From assembly GCA_032622095.1 (NCBI GenBank), contig CP136063.1, forward strand, positions 119,120,723 to 119,184,722: a stretch of DNA of 64,000 nucleotides. The letters are read 5' to 3'. The notes beneath the pieces were generated by a model, which was given only the letters and a program-made list of their open reading frames with translations, did no database searches and was not told where the DNA came from. Source of the stretch: Siphonodentalium dalli (lineage: Eukaryota > Mollusca > Scaphopoda > Gadilida > Siphonodentaliidae). Position numbers and translations under genes: made by a program. This document shows, piece by piece, positions 56,000-64,000 of the stretch (positions within the stretch are counted from its first letter, which is position 1; every line of letters starts with the position of its first letter).

Positions 56000-57330
56000 C
56001 TCAAACGACTGGACGATCAGAGCTGAGAATTTGTATATAGGAGTAATTTGACCCGGGGAGCGTTATTAGATAGGTTACGTTCAACTCAGATGTCTTAAAA
56101 GGGCACTAATAATTATTATATATTTTTTTTGGTTTGAGGCGACCAAACGGTGAGATAATCGGAGCTGAATTGTTTTACATATGGGTAATTGACCCGTGGA
56201 ATCTTATTAGCTAAGTCCCGTTGATATCAGATATCTTAAATGACTAATAATTAATTTAACTAAATAATTAAGACGACTTAGTGGGACAAATATGAGCAAT
56301 AAAGAGAGTTTCTTATCAGCTTAGGATATATGTAGGAAAATTGGTACAGAAGGGTCAACTTACAACGCGATTGTCATGGGATAGACGCCTTTGAAATCAT
56401 ATGACTTAAAGGGGCGGCTAATAACATATATGATCGATAAAGAGCGTTTATTATCAGCCGAGACGAAATGTGGAAAATTTGGTGCACACAGGTACAATGA
56501 CGCGGGGAATGTCACGGAATAGGTGCCATTGACCTCAAATGACTTAAATAGGCACTAATAATATATACTAATAAAACACCATTTTGTTTGTTTGTTCGTA
56601 TGTTTGTCCACTTATAGGCCACCAAACGGCTCGATCATCGGAGCTGAACATTTGTATATAGGAGTAATTTGACCCGGGACGTTGTTAGATAGGTCCCGTA
56701 ACTTGACCCGGGAAATCTTATTAGATGTGTCCCTTTGACATCATATGTCTTAAATTGGCACTAATAATTAATTTAACTAATTACTTAATTATATACCCAC
56801 AATGGTTGCAATATTGTCGGTGAAAATTGAAACCCGTATAAATTGACCCGTATAGTGTCATGAGATATATTCCGCTTACCTCAGACGACTTAAAGGGACA
56901 AATGTGAGCAATAAAGAGCGTTTCTTGTCAGCTTAGAAGATATAGTAAAATGGGTCACATGACAAGGGGATTGCCATGAGATAGGTGCCTTTGACCCCAG
57001 ATGACTTAAATGGGGACGGGGCTAATAAATTATGATAAATAAAGAGAGTTTAAATAGTATCAGCCGATACGATATTTGGTGCACACAAGTAAAATGACAA
57101 TGGAAATGTCACAATGTCACGGGATATGTGTTGTTGACTTCATATGACTAAAACATAAACAATAAAGAGCGTTTATTGTCAACTTAAAGATAGATATAAC
57201 TTTACCCGGAGAGTCACGAAATATGTGCTGTTTACCCCAGATGACTAATAATTATTTAAATGACTTGAATGGCCACTAATAAATTACGCATTCTTCACAT
57301 GAGCAACGCCGGGTACCCATGCTAGTTAGC
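56000..57330 (+). mobile_element. Helentron-like region with tandem core
   Basis: GATCATCGGAGCTGA-type, GGAGTAATTTGACCCGGG and GACTTAAA then GGCACTAATAAT recur about every 130-180 bp, as do AATAAAGAG(C/A)G(T)TT then TATCAGC. At 57305-57328 it reads GCCGGGTACCCATGCTAGT, a Helitron-type terminus. TACTAATAAAACACC near 56570 resembles the starts of such elements, so two may be joined. Non-coding. Confidence 0.6.
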
Positions 57331-58560
57331 AATAAAGAGCATTTATTATCAACTTAAAAGATAAATATAATATCCGGAATGTGAATAATATATATACCTA
57401 ATTTATTTTGTAATTACCTATCGCTGTTTTGTCCAAATAACCTACTTGTATATGTAATATGGATTGGGGGTAATCATGGTGTACAAAATCGTTTTGTGCA
57501 AAACTTAAATCCCTAATCAAGTCCGATGATCAGTGATGATTGCAAAATGCATTATACTTCTCTGGTGCGTCATCGCGCTTCTGTCGCCCGTCAAGGATAT
57601 GGCACCGGTGGTCATTGTGAATTAAACAGACCTGACTCATTCGGACCTCAACATTTTATCTACGTAATTTGGAAGGTCGGATACGACATATAGCTCGATA
57701 AATACACGAAATACTGATATACCGACTTCGTGTGCTCTTGACAAAAAATCACTTGCCAAAGTCACAGCCATATTCCAGTCGTTTTAATTTAGTTGTCAGA
57801 AGTCAGATAAACGCTCTTTATTTCTACCATATCAAGAAAAGACTAACACGGAAACTCGGTTCCATGTCGTGTAAATGGCTGTTTTTGTATTTGTTTGGGA
57901 ACCAAACCCCGTGTTCATAGTTGTATTTTTCATTACTTCAATGCTCGTAAAAAGGTAGTTCACATAAATGTATGTATCGACCTATTTCGATACCGGGAAA
58001 AACTAAAAAGCGAATAATATTAAACTGTATTTTGGAGCGCAAACCGCCATGTGGTTTGCTTTCCGATTTCGCTGTTTTGTTACGTGTTTTGTTTTGTTTG
58101 TTGTGGCTTTGCCGAGTCTAACGTGCCACAAGCGTGATTGAAATCGTTTAAAATGTTGAAGTTGCAGGATCTACGATGTTTCAGAAAACAGACGTGTTCA
58201 TACTTATACACGCGATACTGCGTCTCAATCCGTTTATCATTTTAAGCAATTCCACAAATTGTGGAATGGGTTAACATGACGAAATGGATTTTGACAAACA
58301 AATTGGAGAACAGCCAGTAAATGAAGTTTGACTGGACACACTAACTGGAGCTTTGAAATGCAAGAATCTCTACAAATGATAAACGATATATCAATTGGCA
58401 TTGTAATAAACACAAAACCACACCGTGTGCTATTTATTCACAATTTATTGCACTTATGCGATCGTTAAATGCATGATAACAATTTAGGGATCCAGCAGCT
58501 CGTGTTATCCTTGCGCCATAACTTGACGGTTGATGTATGCGGATGGTGTGGTCTTGACTC
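57331..58560. other. Probable intron or upstream region of the 58.6-kb gene
   Basis: No coding exon is recognised. AAACGCTCTTTATT at about 57811 links to the Helentron-like repeats. The last ~25 bp form the polypyrimidine tract of the splice acceptor. Confidence 0.4.
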
Positions 58561-58581
58561 TTATTTCTTTCTTTCCTTTAG

Positions 58582-59721
58582 GCGAAAAGGAGAAATGACG
58601 CCATGCAAAGAGCGACATATGATCTGATTGGAATGCAACCGGAACCAGGCTCAATCGAAGCAGTCATGAGAACAAGGGACAATCAGGAACAGAGACGAGT
58701 CATGCCAGAAGCTAGAACTTTCAATATAAATTTGACTCAGGTTCGAACAAAACCACAAGACGTTGTAGACACCATGCTCACATGCACCCGGAAAATGCGA
58801 GATGCCGAGAACGCTCGCTGGAAGCTCACGGAAAATTCTCACAGAGAAGCAACGTATTCTCGGAGAAATATCCCATTATCTCAGAGGAAGGAGATACTGG
58901 AACCGCCAGATTCATTGCAGAACGAGAGTTACACGAAAGCAGAACGTCTCGGAAAGCAAAGAACAGCTTCCATTGCGAACAAGCGTGACAAGAAATACAG
59001 AGAGAATGGTCGATATGGAAACTCAAATGGAAACGATGTAAAGATTAGCTTCGTGACGGCCGCCGACTTATGTGAAGTTGTTAACGATCAACTCTCTAGG
59101 CAATTCAGATTAGTTGGAACTTCCAGAAAGTCTTCCTTTCAACTTCTTCCCGCAATCAGTGGGCCCACGTCTTATAATAACGCCGATCCTGTAGCAGCTG
59201 TTGAGACAGACACAGCGGAAAATTCGTTAGCTGTGAATTCCGAAAACTCTGTGAGTGATTCTAAAGTGCGGTATTTCGCAAGCGTGGAAGCACCTAAACC
59301 AAACAAGGAGACATTCGAATACCTCGCAAAAGCTTTAAAACTGGCGTCGGTGCGTTCTGAGAGAAAGACTAAAGTTAAACAATTTAAAAGAAAGAGAAAA
59401 CCGAGAACGCGAATAAAAAGACCAGACCTTCCATCGATTCCCGAACACGAATCAACATTTCTAGAAAATGACGTCAGTTCTGATAAACACCTGCTCATGC
59501 CTGGGCGACGAAAATCAGACCTCATCGGAGCACATGTGCTGCCAGCTATCGGTGACGGAAAAGGTACTTCGCAGACTAAAATTCCATCGTCTGATAGCAA
59601 TGGTAAATGTGGGCAACCGGCACCCGATGCAACCTCTGACGTAGCAAACAGCGACGAGAAAATCAAGAAAGCAGCACTTCCTCATATACGCAATCTTTCG
59701 TTCGACGAGAGTTCGAGATAA
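58582..59721 (+). CDS. 3'-terminal coding exon of an unrecognised host gene
   Basis: TTTCTTTCTTTCCTTTAG at 58564-58581 is a strong acceptor, and its TAG is also the in-frame stop bounding the frame upstream. The exon then reads without interruption for 379 codons; the first ATG is at 58603. AATAAA starts 6 bp after the stop. The protein is hydrophilic and probably largely disordered. A nuclear-localisation-like basic run (KVKQFKRKRKPRTRIKRP) lies near residue 270, and LLPAI, LPSIPE, VLPAI and LPHI are scattered. There are no membrane segments, no signal peptide and no enzyme motif that I recognise. Codon use looks coding, unlike neighbouring repeats. Upstream exons must lie outside what I can identify, or in the preceding introns. 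Confidence 0.7.
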   Translation, partial: AKRRNDAMQRATYDLIGMQPEPGSIEAVMRTRDNQEQRRVMPEARTFNINLTQVRTKPQDVVDTMLTCTRKMRDAENARWKLTENSHREATYSRRNIPLSQRKEILEPPDSLQNESYTKAERLGKQRTASIANKRDKKYRENGRYGNSNGNDVKISFVTAADLCEVVNDQLSRQFRLVGTSRKSSFQLLPAISGPTSYNNADPVAAVETDTAENSLAVNSENSVSDSKVRYFASVEAPKPNKETFEYLAKALKLASVRSERKTKVKQFKRKRKPRTRIKRPDLPSIPEHESTFLENDVSSDKHLLMPGRRKSDLIGAHVLPAIGDGKGTSQTKIPSSDSNGKCGQPAPDATSDVANSDEKIKKAALPHIRNLSFDESSR

Positions 59722-59727
59722 GGATTC

Positions 59728-59733
59728 AATAAA
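59728..59733 (+). terminator. Polyadenylation signal AATAAA
   Basis: Canonical hexamer 6 bp downstream of the stop codon of the 58.6-kb exon. It implies a very short 3' untranslated region if used. Confidence 0.6.
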
Positions 59734-59963
59734 TCATTAGTGATTCGAATGTACTGGCATGTGGAGGACATGCTGGTCGATAATGCATAAAGTTAGATGC
59801 TCTGTCAGCAGAGTGTGTCAGAAATGTGGAGGCCTTAAAGTTATCCCGTCCGATTAGACGCGAACAAAATGTGAATTTAGCCAATTTTCCGCTTACCCGG
59901 AAAAAGGAAAGTCAAAAATACTTACAATCACCATCATTCGCACCACACACGCAGGCATCGCAA

Positions 59964-60095
59964 AATACACACTATACAACAACAAATAATACGCAGAATA
60001 CACACTATACAACAACAAATAATACGCAAAATACACACTATACAACAACAAATAATACGCAGAATACACACTATACAACAACAAATAATACGCAG
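59964..60095 (+). repeat. 33-bp minisatellite, 4 copies
   Basis: AATACACACTATACAACAAC and onward repeats at 59964, 59997, 60030 and 60063, with one G/A change. Because 33 is a multiple of 3, frames stay open and one reads NTHYTTTNNTQ four times. It lies past the polyadenylation signal, so it is probably not translated. Confidence 0.95.
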
Positions 60096-60109
60096 AAAAT
60101 AAGCATCTA

Positions 60110-60709
60110 ATGCTTGTTGCCAAATCCTTCGAGTCCCTATATACATTACTGGTGTATGTTTCATAATTATATTTTTGGGAAGCAATACATATTATTTAAA
60201 CCAAAACGAGTTCAATGGGTCACGACTCACAAGTGAGAACACTCAGTACAATCTTATCAATTTGGGACAAGGAAACCATGCATATGCGCTCTTTATTAGA
60301 GACGATCATTGGACCATCGGTGAGATAATACATTTCTGGTATAGCAAACGAACAGTTCGTAGTTTTATGGTGTCAAATTGGATGGAGCATCTTTAATCTG
60401 TGTAGTGATAGTAGGAACACCATGCGCATGTGTGCTGTCCACTTGTTATTTCCAGAGTTATTGCTCATGGTGAATTAGCTGGTTACCTCTCTAATCGAGC
60501 GCATGAATGGTGCATTAAGTGCCCTGAAAAATATATCAGAACAATAACTTTAGGCCATGCAATTATCAACAAAAGACAACATTCCTGACCAACAACATAT
60601 CCTAAAGACAAAACAGTGGTCGTCGCAAATATATACGAATCCGGATCACATAGACTAATCGGCGGGAACAGTACATATATATACAGGGACATCCAATGAA
60701 ATATTTAGT
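60110..60709. other. No feature recognised
   Basis: Short frames only. Confidence 0.35.
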
Positions 60710-61265
60710 CATACAAAGAGTAAAATCCAAAATGGCCATTGGTGGCCATATTTTTTGCCGAATGAACCCAAAATGACACATTCCCATCTAGAGGTCACCC
60801 CGATAATCCATATGAAGTTTGGTGATGCTCGGATCAGGGATGTGGTCTGTAGGATGTGTCAAAGGATTTAGTGATGCAAAGAGTAAAATCCAAGATGGCC
60901 ACCAGCGGCCATGTTTTGTGGCCGATTGATACCAAAATGACTTGTTCCCATCTACATGTAAATGTCAACATTCATGACAAATTTTATGATGATCAGACAA
61001 ACAGTACGGCCTGTAGCCCGCCAATGGATTCAATTTTGAAATCCAAGATGGCCACTAGCGGCCATGTTTTTGGGCCGAATTACCCCAAAATGACTCGTTC
61101 CCATCTACATGTCAATTTCAACATTCATGGCAAATTTCATAAAGATCAGACCAAAGATACGACCTGTAGCCCGCACCAAAGGACACACGCACACACCCTC
61201 ACACACGGACGACGGACGCCAACCCATGGCAATAGCTCAAACTTACAAAGTAAGTTGAGCTAATC
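60710..61265 (+). repeat. Tandem AAATCCAAGATGGCC modules ending in a hairpin
   Basis: Three units of roughly 150-170 bp have AAATCCAA(A/G)ATGGCC, GGCCAT(A/G)TTTTT or similar, then CCCATCTA and GAT then CAGA. They resemble modules in the 11-16 kb duplication. After a CACACGCACACACCC tract the region ends with TAGCTCAAACTTAC, AAA, GTAAGTTGAGCTAA, a hairpin whose last bases CTAA fit a Helitron-type end. Confidence 0.7.
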
Positions 61266-61614
61266 ATGTAACATAAGTGGGGTCCTACGGGTGAGCATTG
61301 AGATAACTTTTACCCAATAACAGAGGTAGCTGGTTTTGATCCTAACTTTAATTGGGTACATTCCTATAGTTCCCCTCATATAAATACGGATGGTGTACAT
61401 GTAGACTTCTTCATATTCAGTGTAAATTTTAGGAACCAGTATTCTAGTTTTTCGAAGCACCATCGTATTTTGATGTCCCCACAATTCAGCCCCGTCATTC
61501 GTGATTGGTATTACGCCTTTCTCATATATCTCAAGAATTGATTCAATTGTTAGTTTGTCGCAGCGTGATTTGTTCAGAAGTGCAGGGGGGTCTGCAATTT
61601 TTTTCTGAACACTA
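61266..61614. other. No feature recognised
   Basis: Short frames only; no repeat match noticed. Confidence 0.35.
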
Positions 61615-61646
61615 GGCGGGGGTGGTGGGTACCACCCACCCCCGCC
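61615..61646. repeat. GC-rich 32-bp near-palindrome centred on GGTACC
   Basis: GGCGGGGGTGGTGGGT is followed by ACCACCCACCCCCGCC, complementary apart from small slips in the middle. Strong purine/pyrimidine asymmetry. Confidence 0.7.
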
Positions 61647-61919
61647 CCGATGGGTGTTTTAAGAATGCTTCTATTATGTAATAGATATGCACTTAACTCT
61701 TGGTATGGGGGTTTGAGTTCACCATCAGGGATGACACCAAGGGGTAATAAAAAGGTTAGCTTGCTAAATGTTTTCATCAAGGATCTATAATTATCAATGC
61801 ACATTGACATGGAAAGGCTCAGATTTAAATAGTTCTATTAAAAATCATTTATTAAACCACAAAAATGAAAACATAACACAACTAGAGGGTTAAAATTCTG
61901 GCCTGCAGAATTTTGATAC

Positions 61920-62340
61920 TTCCATATAAATTCCCCATCCCCGATCACCATCCATAATTCAATCCTCCACCCACCGCTATTCAATCCTTACGCATAAACC
62001 GCTTCATAACCCTGATATTTCAATAACAACAACCTTAGTCGTAGACGATCCATAATCACAACCCTTTCCATAGACATATCTACAGCACTTAACTCTAACC
62101 CAATAAAATACCCTGAACATATTCATCACCCTCCTGCAAACCATATCCATAGCTATACATTGACCTTACCATAACCCTTTCGATAAGACTAGTCATACGT
62201 ACACACGTACCCAAAACCAAATCCTTTGTAAAACTGACACCATCACAATTTTGACATTCACAATATCCACAACTGTAACCCAATTTATAAACCACATCAT
62301 GTCCATAACATTAACATTAAACATAACCCTGATCTACACA
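61920..62340. repeat. Low-complexity CCATAACC-type sequence
   Basis: Loose repetition of CATAACCCT, CCATAATC, ACATAACCCTGAT and similar, C-rich and G-poor on this strand. Probably a decayed microsatellite. Confidence 0.55.
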
Positions 62341-63029
62341 TATATATAATCCTATACTTAATGTATTATATAGTCATCAGGGTATAACATATTAAATATG
62401 AGTCGAAGAATTCTGACCGGAAATTATTCTATTGATTAATATTGATTTCATTTCGAATATCTACTGGTCTAAAAATGTGTGGTTGTTCAGCTAACGAACA
62501 ATAGTGGTTACTGTTACCAGTGACCAGGTCTGTTCTAAAAATAAATCAATAACTTGTCCCAATTAAACATCTCATTTCATAATGAAATATTTGAAATAAA
62601 TTCAATATGAGCTGATAGAAGTCTTTCCGGACAAGGGTCTTTAATTCATATTTATCATTTTGTATCCACAAAACTATTTCAAACTTGTTATTTAAAGAGT
62701 TAGTCATATTCTTAACCCTTCACATTAAATTTTATAACTGTATACTGTCATCCGGGAGTATTTTTCTACATGATAAGTGAATGCATGTATTATCTATCGG
62801 GCACTTAATCTTGATTAACTCATTGGGCATTCATTTGAAAAGTTAAACAAATTCACCGAATTTCCACGTGGATAGTACCGACCACATCCAATTTGTTTTA
62901 TCTCAATTTCTCCATTTTGTTCTTTGCGAGTTTAACTTGAAGTTGACAAAAGCCTCGACCAACCGATGCGTGTTCTCCGTTAGACGGATGGCTTTTATAC
63001 CACAGTCAAACTTTCAGGATGTATCTATT

Positions 63030-63850
63030 GTATACTGATGCAGATGCTCATACATTTCACTCACTCCTTCATTATCCTGCCTGAAATTCGACTTTTGCCA
63101 TATATCGATGTAGGCTGTGTTCCTATGCATGTAGTATGTATTACGCTATATATCGTCGCCACGAGTGAATCATTTGCTCTAAAACTTAAGAAATCGCACC
63201 AGTGTTGGGCGTTGGTATCCCTTATCACAACCACACTTCAACAAAATTTTATCTCCATATTTGATTTTTCCAAGTATTTTTAGACTTTTGGTTTTTGTTG
63301 GAATTTGCCAATATGTACCCACCTGAACACAAGCTGTCCGTTAGTCAGGTTGCTCTGTGAGTAGAGGGGTCAAACTTTGGGATATTAACAAAAATATATC
63401 AACGTACCTGCTCCTGCATTACCTCGCACCTTCATTAACCCTTTAGGATTTGGCCAGAAAAATAGCTTAGTGATACAGCACTTAAATATACGTGTTAACA
63501 TTATAAAGCCTCGCCACGGGTAAACCTTCTACCTTAGGGCAAATTAAGCAGATATCGATAAGTTGCGCTTGGATACTATCTATCATATCCACTATTCAAA
63601 AAAAAATTATAGCGATGTTTGATTTTTAGACAATTTTTCCCCCTTTGATTTTCGTTGGAAATTGCAAAAAGTCTGAACTCATCGGAAGCTAGCACGCTGT
63701 TTGATAGTTTACTGTTACAGTAGAGCTGTCAAATTTTGGGGGGCTACCTACGGGATAATGCAGTACCTGCTCCTACATTAACCTTGCTCATCAATTAGCC
63801 CGTTGGATTTGGCGCCAAAAATAAGTCATTTTTATTGTCGATGTCGTAGA
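63030..63850 (+). repeat. Diverged tandem pair of ~360-bp units
   Basis: Shared landmarks in order: TTGATTTTT, then TTTTGTTGGAA or TTTCGTTGGAA, then CTGAAC, then GTCAAA, then GTACCTGCTCCT and CATTA, then GGATTTGG. They occur near 63258-63452 and 63618-63812. Much diverged. Confidence 0.6.
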
Positions 63851-63951
63851 TCGGTAAGGGTTTGGGAAAAAAACTTAAAAATGGTATATCCCGGTGCGAA
63901 TCACTCTTCCCATTCGGAAAAAGCAATAAAAATATTATACCGCTGGACTTG

Positions 63952-63982
63952 TTTTTTTTTTTTTTTTTTTTTGTTTTTTTTT
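63952..63982 (-). repeat. Poly-T tract, possible retroposon poly-A tail on the minus strand
   Basis: T21, G, T9. On the minus strand this would be a poly-A tail. The upstream minus-strand sequence lies beyond the window edge. Confidence 0.5.
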
Positions 63983-64000
63983 GCAAAATCTGCCGTTTAC

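Noticed and set aside
59826-60110. 94-codon frame with NTHYTTTNNTQ repeats as a second gene
   Set aside because: It lacks an ATG start, lies past the polyadenylation signal, and its repeats come from a 33-bp minisatellite whose length is a multiple of three.

Overview
This window looks like a repeat-saturated stretch of a eukaryotic nuclear genome, most likely a marine invertebrate and plausibly a mollusc or another lophotrochozoan. The grounds are AT-rich DNA with almost no long open frames, non-LTR retrotransposons of several kinds, DNA transposons with target-site duplications, Helentron/pearl-like repeats with tandem cores, a long satellite array, and one probable spliced host exon. No operons, bacterial genes or CRISPR arrays are visible. 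The organism call is inference from repeat style only.

Layout. 1-6240 is a satellite of about 205 bp monomers. 6957-10035 is a CR1-like retrotransposon with a 2A-like recoding motif, an AP endonuclease and a reverse transcriptase. It is broken by a 4-bp duplication and ends in a perfect 73-bp inverted duplication. 10334-17454 is a tandem duplication of a roughly 3.3-3.6 kb unit, with an internally deleted 272-bp unit between the two full copies. 17.4-20 kb holds small inverted-repeat elements. 20104-21665 (minus) is a retrotransposon ORF1 fused to the tail of an ORF2. 22-24.6 kb holds palindromic elements and a hAT-like element with a perfect 8-bp target duplication. 25.4-26.6 kb holds decayed coding fragments that I tentatively assign to a Polinton/Maverick-type element. 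28-38.5 kb is mostly minisatellites, Helentron-like tandem cores, a TTAA-flanked MITE and a fold-back element. 42342-45585 is a terminal-inverted-repeat element whose interior is a satellite array.

47.8-55.0 kb is a stratified nest. One minus-strand LINE was invaded by a truncated relative, and separately by two adjacent TIR elements that landed in the same TAA. One of those carries a second hAT-like copy and the other a fragment of a different LINE. 56-57.3 kb is another Helentron-like tandem region. 58582-59721 is the best candidate for a host gene: a 3'-terminal coding exon with a splice acceptor and a polyadenylation signal. The rest, to 64 kb, is diverged tandem repeats and a poly-T tract.

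No host pathway can be reconstructed. Most of the sequence is explained by mobile elements and their decay. The points most worth following are the 2A-bearing retrotransposon, the ORF1-to-ORF2-tail fusion, the satellite-carrying TIR element, the nested-insertion record at 47.8-55 kb and the unrecognised terminal exon.
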